Shown here: positions 13,334-26,246 of the stretch, one piece after another
Position numbering within the stretch: position 1 is the stretch's first letter
Layout of the letters: every line of letters starts with the position of its first letter
Assembly (NCBI GenBank): GCA_005406025.1
Contig: BGZK01000182.1
Coordinates: forward strand, 434,001 to 498,000
Direction of reading: 5' to 3'
Origin: Eumeta japonica
Lineage: Eukaryota > Arthropoda > Insecta > Lepidoptera > Psychidae
Length of the DNA: 64,000 nt
Translations under genes and position numbers: made by a program
The notes under the pieces: model-generated
What the model was told of the DNA's origin: nothing
What the model saw: the letters and a program-made list of their open reading frames with translations, nothing else
Database searches by the model: none

Positions 13334-14423
13334 TTCTAAAATGGATTGTTCATCGTTTTACACTAATTGCTTTTCTTTTTGTATAATACAATCTGTCCAA
13401 ATCAGAATAATATATAACTTTACATGTATGTCTAAAGTCTGCTTCTAAAATTCTCCGTATACCATATACGTTGCTTCGGACAATTTACATACGATGCATG
13501 CTCTTTTTTATGGATCAATGGATCCATTCAAATCCTCCGAGCTATGAAAACACTGATATAAAATGTCGCCCGAAGCCGAAATGTCCAAGTTAGGAATCCT
13601 TGATTTATTACCGGTCGCAGAATTGTCGTCTGTGATAACTGACCGTAAAGCAAATTGTGTTATAAAATAACTTTACTCAAGGGGAGTTTAAGAAGTCTTG
13701 TTTATTGTTTTGAGACACATATAGAAAAAAATATTGTAAAGAGAACGTGCTCGCTCAACTGAGTCAGTAGACAGCTGCTAATAAATAAGGACTTTGATCT
13801 CAATTTGAAATAGACCCAATATAGATATGTGTATCTATTTAATATGCTTATTAGTATAGGTTATAATAGGCTTTCCTTGTATTTCGACAGCACATCGTAA
13901 TGTCTCTATTAGTATGGACATTATCTGAAAATAAGATTATCAGCTAACCGTGTTCCGAGAGAAAATGTTCAACACTCTATAAAGTTAAAAGGGTCTTATT
14001 TTAACTTCAAACATGGTGTCGAAGATTTTCATGAACCTTCGGCGGCATGGGATTCCATCATGACGTTTTCCATCGCCGTCAAGCAGGGTGATAACTGAAA
14101 TGTTGCTGTCTGCGCGTGTGTGCGCACGCGACACTCTGTGCTGCGGAGTATCAGGAGTTGATTCTCAGGTCATGTGCCTTAATGTCTCATATGACAAAGT
14201 AAAAAATAAATATTCCATAATACATTTTATGTAGTTCCGTGCTCAACTACGAATCCGTACAAGACATCTGATAATAGAGATTATCATATAAGTTACACAT
14301 GTTTCGATAATGCCACATGAAAGTTCGCATCACGTAACCCGAAAATCATCCCCCAGAGCGTTACTAGACTATCGATACCTTTTCATCAGTTTTAACTAAG
14401 TCTTTTACGCTATCGCGAATATA
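13334..14423. other. Intergenic; nothing recognised
   Basis: No supported gene or complete repeat. A short GCGCGTGTGTGCGCACGCG self-complementary word occurs near 14,110. Confidence 0.5.
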
Positions 14424-14720
14424 AAAAACCGGTAAAGTGCGAGTGGACTTGTACATGAAGGATTCCGCAACTCCGTACAATGTTTTAAAAACAGTTCTTT
14501 AAAAAACCACGTTTCTTGCATGACAACCCCTTTTCATTTTTAACTTTATTTTATTTTTTGTATTTGTTATTATAGCGGCCACAGTAATACATAATCGGTG
14601 AAAGTTTCAAGTGTCTAGCTATTACTGTTCAAGAGATAGACCCCTGAGACAGAAGGACGGACAGACAACGGAGTCTCAGTAATAGGGTCCCGAAAGCACC
14701 CTTTTTTAAGGAATCCGAAA
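14424..14720 (+). repeat. Lepidopteran dispersed repeat (AACCGGCCAAG type)
   Basis: It starts AAAAACCGGTAAAGTGCGAG and continues to ATTATAGCGGCCACAGTAAT, GTCTAGCTATTACTGTTCAA, GACGGACAGACAACGGAGTC and AATAGGGTCCCG. From general knowledge this order of motifs is a very common repeat in moth and butterfly genomes; its transposon class I cannot state with confidence. Partial copies lie near 27,140 and 38,045. Confidence 0.65.
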
Positions 14721-14879
14721 AATTAATTAATTTGACAGAGTGGTACTATGGCTAACTTTACTGCAGAACGAAATGGGGCCAGCTCGACCTGTGAGATACC
14801 ACATTCTAACAGGATTTTCACTGTAGCTTTCGTCCAGTAAGTGAGAGTACCGGTGCCCACTGCCCTCTTTCAGCTCACT

Positions 14880-14990
14880 CCCTTTTCAATCCTCCTCCCT
14901 CTCAAACGCCGGTAACACACTGGTGACTCCTTTGGGGTTGCGACCGCCCATGAACGGCGATGACTCGCTGGTGACTTGCGTACTTGTTTT
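14880..14990 (+). repeat. Repeat tail with GCCCATGAACGGCGATGACT
   Basis: CGCCGGTAACACACTGGTGA, then GGGGTTGCGACCGCCCATGA, then GATGACTCGCTGGTGACTTG. A related copy lies at about 34,325-34,430 (GCCGGCAGCGCAATAGCG ... GTTAATGGGCGGCGGTAATC). I recognise this as a common 3' tail of lepidopteran retroelements; no coding part is present here. Confidence 0.5.
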
Positions 14991-15944
14991 ATCCTTATAA
15001 ATGCCATAAAAAAGAAGTATACTAACGCGATTTCAAACCAAGGACAAAAACTGATCTACCTAACAAACACTTTCAAAAGACTATTTTCGAAAGCGTTTAC
15101 TCAGGACGCAAACAAAACCAGATGCCGAGCCTTAGCCGTGGAAGTCATCTCTCTGTATATTATATGAAGATAACCAAACAATCAAATCATTTAAACAGAG
15201 TAAGTTTATAAGTCAGCATTGAATTAGAACGTGATAGGATTTTTTTGCTCAGCGCCGTACAGTATACCTACTAATATTTGTTTTAATTTTTCGCTCAACG
15301 ACCGTTATCGCTAAAGTGATCCGCCTTCCGTTTGATCAATCCGTTTACAAATGCCTCATTATGGTTCATTAGACTCATCTGTATCAGTTTTTGATCCCAT
15401 TTCAAATGAACTGCTGCGTCTGCGCAACGAAAATGTAAACTTTAATGTCCATTAAACAGACGTTATAAGGAATAACATCAGATAAATTCGGTTTCATATA
15501 CTTTATTGGATTTCAAATGCCATAATGAAAACATTTATAGTCGGTCATTGCCAGTACACCTAATTTATCCTAATAGGTTATAATGGGTCATATTTTGCAG
15601 AGACAAGTCAATAATTAGATGGTTAGACCAGTAGTTTAGCCGGTTAATATTCGTTTATGAATATTATACATATAATTTCTTTATGTTTCGTACTGAAATT
15701 ATAGACAACAAAAAATATTATAATTTCTTTTACATCTATAAATATAGGTGCTTAATCGTATTTAAATTCATAAATTTAATAAAAAGAACGATCACCACAA
15801 TTTGGTGTAAGTTATAAATAAATATAGATATAATTAAAGTGTCTGTGTGTGATTTCAAAATTATACTGTGTTTATAAGTGTATAATGTTATTTATGTATA
15901 CATATTAAAACCTAAACAACTCTTTAATTTTTTAACCGCTGTTT
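14991..15944. other. Intergenic; nothing recognised
   Basis: AT-rich with no supported gene or complete repeat. Confidence 0.5.
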
Positions 15945-16300
15945 GTTTATAGTCTATGGGGCTAATTTTCGGAATGGTTGAACCGATTACGATAGGACTA
16001 TCACCGAAAAGTGGTATAGCATATTGGGCCATACACGGGTAGTATGTATCCCGAAAATGTTTAGGGTTCCTACATGAAAATAGAGACCCTTTGAAATGAA
16101 ATAATAATTTGATCGGAATGAACTAAAGGTAGAATCGGGATTCCGACCAGGAACGGGATGGTAATCAAGTTCTTGATCAAGACGAGAACAGGTACAGGAT
16201 AGGGATCATGGTGGACACAGCGTCATCAGTCGATATAAAAGAACTAGGAAATCGTTCTACAATCATGCGGGTGGAGCCGCGAGTGAAATTTAGTCGTTAA
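15945..16300 (+). mobile_element. Helitron-like remnant with GATTCC-type core
   Basis: The left part has the phrase CTATGGGGCTAATTTTCGGA and AACCGATTACGATAGGACTA. The middle is a run of degenerate hexamers (TCGGGATTCCGACCAGGAAC, then GGGATGGTAATC). It ends GCGGGTGGAGCCGCGAGTGA followed by AATTTAGTC, a decayed form of the GC-rich hairpin plus CTAG end. The mirror-image end occurs on the minus strand at 17,826. Confidence 0.45.
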
Positions 16301-17825
16301 TAATGATCTACATATAGACTGAGAAATTACTGTAAAATACACTTTTAAAATACTTATTCATATTTTGGATATAAAAAAAAACAGGTCTAACAATTCTTTC
16401 ATTTTAGAATATTGAAATAAGTTTTTTTAATGATCCGTATACGCTTAAGAAATTTAAAAACTTTCAGTCTTATTTAAAAAAAAAAAATCGGTTTTAATTT
16501 TAAATATTTACAACCATAGAATATTCATTTACCTAATGTTATTTAATGCATAGGAAATTTATAGTAATTAGGTATTAGGATTACCTTTACGTTCAGACGA
16601 AACGTTTACGAATAAATGTCAGCACATCGATAATTTTTTTATAGACATCATTCATCGACTGCGATCAAATTCAAACGGTTATCATCAAAACTTTAGACGG
16701 CGCAAACCAGAAACACGGCGTGAAGATAATTATCGACAAATCGGAACGTAACCAACACGATAAGCAATCTTACGCATTTCCGTGCCACAGGCCAGTCAAT
16801 AACGTCCGCTAACTGGTCACACCGCGACGGACGGGTGCAGACCACAGACACTTTCTACGAGTTTCTCCAGCTCGTCACGGCCGCCTCGGGGCGCGCGGAT
16901 CGCTTTTTAGGTGTTTTAAATGGGCGCTCTATTCGCCGCCGGCCGAGCTTGACTTTCCATTCTCGTTTAGTGTCATTATGATACGGCTATTATAATACAT
17001 TCGATATAATACGTATTATTCACACCTTTATTTTTACAATACATTCTAAATTTATGCGTAAATAAAAAGCGAATGTTATTCGGGATCGCTCAGTGACACA
17101 GTTCTAATATGAGTTAACGGGAATAGGAAGGTTGAGCAAATGGCGTTTGAAGGACACACGCTAAAAAATCGCTTGGAAAGCGATTAGTATAGACGATTTA
17201 AGTAAAGTACAACAATTTCTATTCAGAAGATGAATAAAAATGAATCAAAAATTTTACGTCTTAAAACTTTTAATAATATAACACAATAAATTCAAAATTT
17301 CTGACTCGATGTCGACATAAATACATTATATTCCATTAAATACTAATAAAATACAATTTAGAAGTTCAATCAGGGCAGTCTAACCGTTTAAACATCTGTC
17401 ATCATTTATAGCCTACGATACTCAAAGCTATAATTGGCACATTGTATTATACCAAAACAGATTTCTGAAGCGCTAAATCTTGTACAAACCATTTTGGGTT
17501 GTCGTAGCCGCAAACTATCTAACAAGGAAATTTGAATCTCCCTAGTGTTGTCAATCTCAAATTGCTTTTAGGAAAACGAAGAGATTTGTCCTATATTTCA
17601 CTTTATAAATTGTAAAAAAGTTTTATTATAATGTCAATGCAAATACAACTACCCCAATCTCAACATACCCCATTATTACTGTTCATTTGTCTGTTTTCGT
17701 TTGCTATACATGGTTTTCGAAACGGATCTGTGCAAAAAGGAGAAGATGAGGTCACACTTAGCCATTTCACGAATTATGATTATATGTACGAATAAAGCCT
17801 TAAACAAAATTTCGTGATAATTACT
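16301..17825. other. Intergenic with GC-rich island
   Basis: No gene is supported. About 16,790-16,960 is strikingly GC- and CpG-rich (for example GGCCGCCTCGGGGCGCGCGG) in an AT-rich setting. It has no convincing coding frame flanked by splice sites. It could be a promoter or enhancer region, or a GC-rich repeat. Confidence 0.45.
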
Positions 17826-18140
17826 TTCACTCGCAGCTCCGCCGGCGTAGAAAAAAAAAGAAATTCTTTCGGAATCGTCTTATGGCGCAGTGAATCATGA
17901 TTCCGATCTCGATCCCGCTCTCAATTCCGACCCTGGTCCCGCTATTGATTCCGGTCTTGCCTTCAAATTAATACCGATGAAATTATCCCAGATAAATCCA
18001 TAATTTTAGACCGAAAACATACAAACATATAACCTGCCGATTTTTTTTTATTATCAAACGGTCTCACTCACGCTATTAGATCTCAATTCAATCCTCCTCA
18101 CGATTCCGATCGTAGACCGATGTCGTACTTGACGCTACTT
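17826..18140 (-). mobile_element. Helitron-like remnant with GATTCC-type core
   Basis: On the minus strand it ends in GGCGGAGCTGCGAGTGAAAG, nearly the same end as the + strand remnant at 16,262-16,290. Inside is a degenerate hexamer array (GATTCCGATCTCGATCCCGC, then CAATTCCGACCCTGGTCCCG at 17,899-17,965). Confidence 0.45.
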
Positions 18141-21100
18141 TGAACATAGCCGTTAGTAATACACAATCGGTATAAGCGAAATAATTTGTTCTATATTCAT
18201 GCGTGACACAACTATAATCATTATAAATTATAGCCTACATATTATTCTGATATATAAGCAGTATTACTGCAAAGCTTCATCACAACCCGTCTAATAGTCT
18301 TTTCGTCACAGAATAACTAAAAACTTTCCTGTTTATAATAATACCAGGATACGATAACACTTCTTATAGCGTGGCAGACCCGTAACGGAACGATTGCGAC
18401 AGTTGTATTAGTCCAATTTATTTACATCCGCGGCCGTCTTCGGCATTTGTTCCAGTGTCGTCGAGGTGCTCCCATTTCCCAATGCAGCAAGTAGGCAGCG
18501 CGGGTCGCGCGGCTCTAACACGCCGGCGCTAAATTGGCGTGAACCGGAGCCTTGTTCGTGTGTGGCCTGTAATAAAATACAATGCGATTTACGTGCAACG
18601 TGTACGTATTAGGTTACAAAAGTTGTAAGTTTGTCGTCTAAATAAAGGATATTTTTTTTAATTCACAATTTAAAAATGCTTTTGAAGTCAAATGATATGA
18701 ATCACGAGCGATTTTGTTTAGAAACTTTTTGAACGAATGCACGGTGAAAAAATTAATTGTTTTAACGACGTTAAAACAAAATAATTTGTCATCAAATAAA
18801 AACAACAGTGCCTAATATACGAGTTGCCGTGGATAAACTTTCGGTTTTCGAATTAAAAAGTGATAGCTGCGATTTCTAATCACAGACTAATAGATAGATA
18901 AATTTTTGATTTAAATCAAATTAAGCTACTTACTTTATAAGTCCCGAGTGGTGTCATAGCGCTAGTGAAAACTTTGTTAAGGGGATACCGCGATGAGAAG
19001 AGAGGGATGTCCCTCTCTTCGTCGATCATAGCTGGGAATGATGGGCATCCCAGCTATGATCGACGAGTGAACGAATAAGACTATCACGACTAGCGTATAC
19101 GAAAAATAAAATAGCGGTAGTGCGCGTGGCCTCAAATTAAAAGACGTAAGCGCCAAACAGTATAAAATTCGGACAAAATAAAACGACGCTAATTAATAAA
19201 AAAAAACTGTTTTACCAGATTGTTGAAAATTGTTAGCATTATTATCTTGAAGAAGAAGCACAGAGATATCCGTTACCAATTCCGAATGACAGCTAAAAGC
19301 TCTAACTAATTATCAGGGTGTGCATTAGAATTTAATTCTATCGAAAAAAAATTGTCCAATTTTGTATTCCTTTTACATTACACTAATATAAATTATTAAA
19401 AAACGTGTACCTAAAAATCAAACTGGTAACTCATGCATTTAATGAGAACGGGGAAAAAACAAAAGTGTCTTTTCATCACTATATCACCTTATTGTGTCAG
19501 CGTGAATGGCTTAAGGTCAAAACCCTTTAAACCCAATAGAGAGTCCTATCACATAGGGAAAAAACCAAAATGCTTTCGCCAAAAGAAAAACTCTTTTTAA
19601 TTTTTATTCCAAATCGTTTGGCCAAATTTAGATCTTAAGAATCGGATCGCATGCTTTCAAGCAAAAAATTTGCCTGATCTGCCAATTTGATACGATAATT
19701 TCGTGACTTTACAAAAGTTGTCATCGAACGAAACGACCGTGCCTTATACAAATGTAATATGTCTATGCGTCAGGAGCCGTTTCCATCCTTTCTCTCCAAA
19801 AGTATTTTTATGCATGGTGTTGTGCGTATGCCTTTTTAGAATTAAAACTATTCTTCTTTTGCCTGATAGTAGTCGATGCAGTCATTTGGTCAAATATTTT
19901 TATAATCGCAAATCACTCATCAAAACTTATAAAGCACTACCCGTTGACTTAAAATCGTGATTGTGAGCAGAAAGCAAGGTTTATAGCACAAATAAGGAGA
20001 GAATACCAAAAATTACTAATTTGTTTTTATGTCGCATAAAAAAAAACTAGTATTGATTATCATGTATACCGATGAATAACAGAGCACTTTTGTTTTTAAT
20101 ATCCCGCGTTAAAAATTGAAAACTTTCAAAAATTAATATGTTAATATTTTAAAAAAGTGGTATTAAGAGTATTTTTTGTACGGAATCGTCAAGCTACAAG
20201 ACCTACTCGCAATCGACTTCTTAAGACAATGATATTTGATTATGTAACAACATTGCGTTTTTTACGTTTATAACCTTAAAATTATATCTTATAAAATAAA
20301 ATATTAACATAAAACGCATTTTACTATAAATTTATATAATTATGAAGGCAATCTTCATCATTATTATTAACCAGCATTCGAATACACTTACCTAAATGCT
20401 GAAATAAAGTTTTAATTCCACTGTAACAAAAGGATTCCATTAAAGAAAGTTTTCGCTGAAAAATCGCAGATAACCAAGCTATATTTACGCACGTACGCAA
20501 ACTGTAAAAGTATTCGCACGCCGTTTTTTCCGTGCCGCTCGTCGCTGCAAGCGTGGCCATCGGCAAATGGTAGTAGCATCGTCACAAGCGGTCCTCTAAT
20601 CGCGTCCGCTACCGCTCAGCTATCAGTCATACGTGACGGCACGCTCAGCGCGCGCTCGGCCCCTTATTGCTTGCACACGGATTCCACTGCGTAATTCTCT
20701 CCTTTCATTTTGTCCACACTACCTTTTTTTGTCTATGACAATAATTGCACGTTAGGTCCATATACAGTTTACTCTTAGGTCGTGCTGAATACTCGTCAGA
20801 ATATAAAGCTATAATATCTTTGTCCCTATATGGAGGCCCAACAAATTGTAAATTAAGAATTTTTTGGTTCCGTATTTTTGAATCAATTTTCCGGTGCTTT
20901 CGTTTCAGATATTTAGCGACAATTAATCGTTAGACTGAGCTGATCCCGCCATCTACATTCCACGATATGAGACTATTGGCCACCTGCAATCAGCCATGAC
21001 CCGTAAACTTCACCGGGTGATCTCGTGCGCTATAACTTCCGCTTCGAGGTTGCCACTCGAGAAATTTCTTTCTTCGGCCGTTATCGGTCTACGTTTGATG

Positions 21101-21397
21101 TAGCCTGGCCACTAGCACTTCAATTTAAATTTGGGCCTACGTCGGTTATCTGCATTCTCTTATTATAAGGATTATCTGATTTGATCAAAATTATAGGGAT
21201 CGTTCAATATCATTAAAAAAATTCTAAACGAAAAACCATTTCTAGGTATAAAATTACTCACTGTTTTTATATTTTTGTTTCTGACATTTACTTTGCATTG
21301 AAGATGTTTTTGAAGAAACAAGTTTGTGCTTCTATTCGCCTTTAGAGTGACATTATATTAACTGCGCTTCATATCTGCGCCTAAATAAAATAAAAAA
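18141..21397. other. Intergenic with two GC-rich islands and hairpins
   Basis: No supported gene. CpG-rich patches occur at about 18,425-18,560 and 20,520-20,690. The second contains a short minus-strand frame, but it has no recognisable domain. Hairpins lie at 18,997-19,066. The rest is AT-rich and unassigned. Confidence 0.45.
18997..19066. repeat. Two adjacent hairpins (11 and 19 bp)
   Basis: Arms 18997-19007 and 19010-19020 (11 bp, 2-nt loop) are followed directly by arms 19019-19037 and 19048-19066 (19 bp, 10-nt loop). Both pairs are exact. They share no sequence with other hairpins in the window. Confidence 0.9.
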
Positions 21398-22130
21398 AGA
21401 CGAGTGGTGTCGTGGGACACCAGGTAGGAACGAAGTTCCTTCGGCTAATGTAGAATCGACACAATTTGCAAAAAAAAAATCGTGCTCAATTTTATGTAGG
21501 TTTTCTTGATTTTTCTCTTAAATTTTGCTGATTAGTTTTTATTTAAGTACAGGAAAGTATTTAGGAAATTCAGTATTTTAGGAAATAAAATAAATTACGT
21601 AAAATAAAAAAAACATCATAATTCAAATTATCAACTAAAATAACAAAATATGTCTCTTTATTTTTGTTTGACAACACAAAATTACATAGAAATAGAATAA
21701 TTTCCTACTATTATCATTGTCAATTGCATTCAAGTCACTTGTTAGTTCACTTGCCATTGTTACTATATTTATTATTGTTTTGACGATTTGAAATTATATG
21801 AAAATAAACGTGACTACTCACGAGTAAAATGTATCTATAATGTGAATATTAGCCACGTGCTTGTCCATGAATTCATGAGTATATACTATGCATTGGCGGG
21901 GTGGAGTGGTAATAGAGAGAGGGGATGAGAGAACGAAAAGAAAGAGGAGAAAGAGAAAGGTATTATACACTACTCGCTTGTATATACGACTGTCGCGCCT
22001 GCGCACGTCTCATTTAACGGTTTTATTCCACGGACTTTTTCTTACGGTTTTACTATCACATTTTTTTCAGTTCGGTCGCGCAGCAAAATCCCTATCTCCT
22101 CCAAGCCCGCCGTAAGGAACTTCGTTCCAA
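21398..22130. mobile_element. Inverted-repeat element (GGAACGAAGTTCC family)
   Basis: GGAACGAAGTTCCTTCGGC at 21427-21445 reappears inverted at 22109-22128 with one added base (GGAACGAAGTTCCTTACGGC on the minus strand). The left side continues outward to GAGTGGTGTCGTGGGACACC (from about 21401). A related, smaller element with the same motifs in the opposite order lies at about 45,900-46,205. No transposase is present, so this is best called a candidate non-autonomous DNA transposon. Its exact ends and target duplication were not resolved. Confidence 0.5.
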
Positions 22131-25100
22131 AAATTTTATTGAAAATCAATTTATATAAAAAAAATCATTAATTTTAGTAACGGACCTACTTAAATACTTG
22201 TGTGCATGTGCGTAATTCAACCAATCAATGCAACTAAAAACGAATAATGTCGATGGTATAAAATAATCAACAATTTCGGTTTTTCCCTAAATACAATCTA
22301 CGCAATACAAATCTTTAGGGATATGACAAACACTATACGAAAAATTTAAATATTTAATTGTCGCTCTGTCTATGTTAAATGTTATTACAATATTGAAAAA
22401 GGGAGATTCACGCTGTAAATATCTAGTTAAGAAACTTTAAATAATGATTAATTAAAAGTTTTTATGATACGAATAAAATTCATTGAAAGAAACTGCATTT
22501 TGGAAAATCGGCAGAATTTCATCACACAGTTTATTTTATTAAAAAAAAACATTGAGGACATTTTTTTTTACAACAAAATTCTATCATTACTCTCGCAGTG
22601 TCGCGGCCAGCGCCGGCGCGGCGCGGAGCATTCCAAACGCACAGCGGTGCCCACCCATTTAAGGCAACCCAGTCCAACCGTACTTCTAGCAAAAACGACC
22701 CTTAATTGCTAATCACACGTCGAACCGCTTGCGGAAAAGCGGATTTGCGATAAGCGCACGCTTTTTAATCAGGTCACATACATTTTTTTGCTCTGAGTTA
22801 CAACGACAACAAACTCGTTGAACATTCCCTTTCGGCCGGTAAAACTCGGCGATGGTGCGTCCAGTGCACGCGATGTATTAGGCAATCACTAATGTGTCTA
22901 ATGGTTCTAATGATAACCTAAACCAGCGAGACTGTTTGTAGTGCCACTCACACCTCGTTAGGCGTCAGATAACTGAACTATGCGCTCGCTCCTCATTTAC
23001 AGAACTATGGATTGCCTATCACTAAAGTTACTTGTCACTAGAAAGAGAATTTTCTTTACATAAACCCTTTTTTTGTATGTTAATGCTAAATCCCGATTCT
23101 GGTTCCGCTCTGGAGCCTTGATCCCGGTTCACTTTCGATTGAATTATCTGATTTTTAAAAGTTTTTAAAAAATTTACGCAGAAATCCCAAACATGTCCGA
23201 AATAGAAAGTACTTTACATTTATCTTATTAAGATTATTTATCTTACAGTGGAAGACCCGTTAAGTATGGTTCAACCGTCCGAAGATTATCTCCGACAAAG
23301 AGACGGACAAAATTTTTGTAGATATTTATTTGGTTATAAGTGATGTATAAATAATCTTATAACCTTAAACAAATGCAATTATTTTAAAATTATGGACCGA
23401 CTCTTCAGTTTTATCTATATATATATAAATGTAAAGTTTCATTATGTACTGATGGAATTTATTTAGTTTACAAATTGTTTTGTAAATTAAAATTATTAAT
23501 ATTTATCTAGTTTTCACATCCATCGGCACTTCAGGCAACAATTACATTAACATTTTTTTATATGATTTACTTATTAATGAAAACGCTTGAGAAGCAATAC
23601 AAGGCCTTCCATTTCACAATTTTAAATTTATAATTTAAAGAAAACAATAATTTTCCAATTTAATTAAATTTAAACATATAATTTTCACATGTACCTACAA
23701 TTAATTCACGTGTACTATTACCATTAGATTTGTTGGTGACGCGAAATCATAAGATTTTACTCATACAAAAATTCTGCATCAGCATGTCGGCGATGTGAAC
23801 TTATTAGATTTCATCCAACTAAACGAGTCTGAAAGTTTTAACTTCAAAAACTTAAACTCGGAAAAAACTCTTAAATACATATTTCTATAGTGACACACAG
23901 GAATATTTACTTCGTAAAACTGGATTCTTCTAGAATAACAATCATATTTTACGAGCAGAATGTATATAGTACATGACACGTCACCCTGAAATTTCATTTG
24001 TGGCAATCACCATGAAACCCTAAATATTATTACTGTTGTTATTTGACTACGCGTCAGTAATTACGGCTCGTATGTTAATATTCCCTACGAGCCACACGTA
24101 TTGTCTAATAACGGATATTGCTCAAAGTGTATTTGCTTACTTTAAGCAACAGCGCAAAGGCCCTATTTCTGCACTATAATGTTTAAACAAATCGTTAGTT
24201 TTCAAGTTTTACTATTGCATATCTTACTTCGAAATTATGCACAACAAAATATTGAAGAATATTTTGTTATCGATGTTTTTTGTAATATCGTTGAGAGGCG
24301 AAATTGACCTACAGTTTAAAATATAAATTATTTAGTTGATGTTATGTAGTTCTAATTCTTTTTTGAGATTTGTAACACTTTATTCGTTCTTACATTAATG
24401 CATCCGGTAACTCAGGGGCAAGCAAATGAGCGAAAGGAACTCCTGAACGCGACACCCAGAAATGCCTTAAAAAGAAATAAATTTCTAAGAACTCCTTGAC
24501 AAAAAATTATAATTAGATGCAAATTGTTCCCTAATAATTATCACTAAACGCCTCGCTTCACCCAGCCATAGGGTACGAAATGTCGTTACACTTACATTAT
24601 GGAAAAGAGTGGATGAGAGTGTAACTCGGCAGAGGAATGTACAGTACAACGCACGAAATACTGCCGCTGTGAAATTTGTCACGAAAGCGTCACAATGGCG
24701 TAAAATAGGAACGCGACAGAGAAAAGGGAAGAATCGGGGAGCATAACACCTGCGCAGTGCATCATTCACAGCCAATTCAAAGCGGCAAAGTTTCACTGAT
24801 GCGTTGTACTGAAAAATACTTACATACGGTTTTACTCGATAATTTTACTCCATCTCGACCAAAACACATTGTGTGAACATCAAAACTCAATAGGTATAAA
24901 ACCTCGAATAGGTGCAAAAGTTCGAAGCGAGCCGGCTCGAAGGAATTGAATAAATGCAGTTACTCTCGCACCCACTCGCGGCGAGCCGACGATTTTGGCT
25001 TGAAAGTGTGCACGTGACTTTTAATATGCCTTATTATGTTTTTTTTTAATTCTCTTGTAAACAATCATTGCGGGACTTGGCAAATACAGCCAGTCTTCTT

Positions 25101-25760
25101 TGTTGAACAGACATGTTTCTGGTCGAACAGTTCGATGAATATTGAATGTCGTGCCGCTAGATGCGATAAATGCTGACCGTATCTACGAAGTACCCCAACC
25201 AGTCAGTTTCACATGACTCCTTTGCTCGACCGAGTAAAACCGTATACGAGTACAGCCCTTTAGAATTATATTACATAGTCGACAGGCTTATATGCGATCT
25301 ATAGCCACAATTGAGAAAGGGAAAACGAGAATAGGTGTTATACTGCATAAATATGCATTGTACAGTACGAGGGAATTAAATGGCATTACAGCGTTATTCC
25401 TTTATTTGATGGCGTCGTTTCGTTGTCTACTTCGAAATATTTAAGCTGCTGTTTTTATCACAGATTATCTATATTTTACAAACCTATTCAGTTTTCATGA
25501 CGTGTCTTCAATATCGCGTGTCTTGATGCAGTGAATCTCTCCAGATTAATAAAGTGCTTCCTATTTTCCTTTTTTTTTTTTTGTTGTACACTCGTGTGGT
25601 TTATTGCTATTTACGCATCAAGTTTTTATAATGGCAGATTTTCTAGCGTCTAGTTACCTCATTGTGTCTCATCTTGTGCTATTTGACGCACATGCTCTCG
25701 GAATAAAATATATGACCAAAATGTTCTGACAAAATGTTGTGACCACCGTGTTCTTTTCAA
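22131..25760. other. Intergenic; GC-rich island and degenerate repeat
   Basis: No supported gene. About 22,590-22,880 is GC-rich (for example GGCCAGCGCCGGCGCGGCGC). About 23,085-23,150 holds a degenerate GATTCC/GGTTCC array. About 24,540-24,800 and 24,900-25,020 are moderately GC-rich and unassigned. Confidence 0.45.
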
Positions 25761-25950
25761 TTAACTTTTGATAAAAAGTCACTTTTAAAATCAAATTTGC
25801 TATCCACGTCCTCCTTTCAACGATTGTTCGGGTTAAAACCCGTTAAAAGGAAGACGTGAAACGCAAATTTTATTTTAAAAGTGATTTTTTGTTAAATATC
25901 ATTTTAATAAATGGTGGAAAAGGCTTTAAATCTTCTCAAAATTAAAAACG
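25761..25950. mobile_element. Foldback MITE, copy 2
   Basis: Left arm ACTTTTAAAATCAAATTTGC, then CCACGTCCTCCTTTCAACGA; right arm GTTAAAAGGAAGACGTGAAA, then CGCAAATTTTATTTTAAAAG. The arms are inverted and about 60 bp long, around GGGTTAAAACCC. It matches copy 1 at 6981-7170 in sequence, orientation and trailing segment. The foldback is better preserved here than in copy 1. Confidence 0.7.
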
Positions 25951-26113
25951 CCACGATTTTTAATTTTACACAATTCCGAGCTACCATATCTTATTCATCC
26001 ATACGAAATAATACCTATTTCATTTAGCAGAAATTTTTTAATATCGCTCCAAAATTTGCTATCAGCTCACATCCCACACACAGTGTCCGAGTTTGTTATT
26101 AACAATTTTATTA

Positions 26114-26119
26114 TCAGTT
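26114..26119 (+). promoter_or_regulatory. Putative initiator (TCAGTT) of protease gene
   Basis: TCAGTT matches the arthropod initiator pattern and lies 60 bases upstream of the ATG at 26,174, giving a short 5' leader. No TATA box is visible about 30 bases upstream. This is inference only; a transcript end would be needed to fix the start site. Confidence 0.3.
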
Positions 26120-26173
26120 TTCCGCCAGCGAATGTGACAAAACGAAGATATTAGTCGTCATTAGACCGTTGCC

Positions 26174-26246
26174 ATGGCCAAAATACTATGCTTTGGTTTA
26201 GTGCTCAGCTTCATAATACTATTGATAGAATCGAAGGACCTTGAAG
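26174..26246 (+). CDS. Protease exon 1: signal peptide
   Basis: GCCATGG is a good start context. The exon encodes [20 protein letters not shown] followed by KDLE, a typical secretory signal with a hydrophobic core at residues 4-18. It ends GAAG|GTAAGT, a strong donor, in phase 1. Assignment to the protease gene rests on strand, order, phase match to the next exon and the need for a signal peptide in this family. Confidence 0.7.

Noticed and set aside
20324..20566. 80-residue minus-strand frame beginning MPMATLAATSGTEK
   Set aside because: Starts in a GC-rich island but has no recognisable domain and no convincing splice site; could be part of an unknown gene but cannot be supported.
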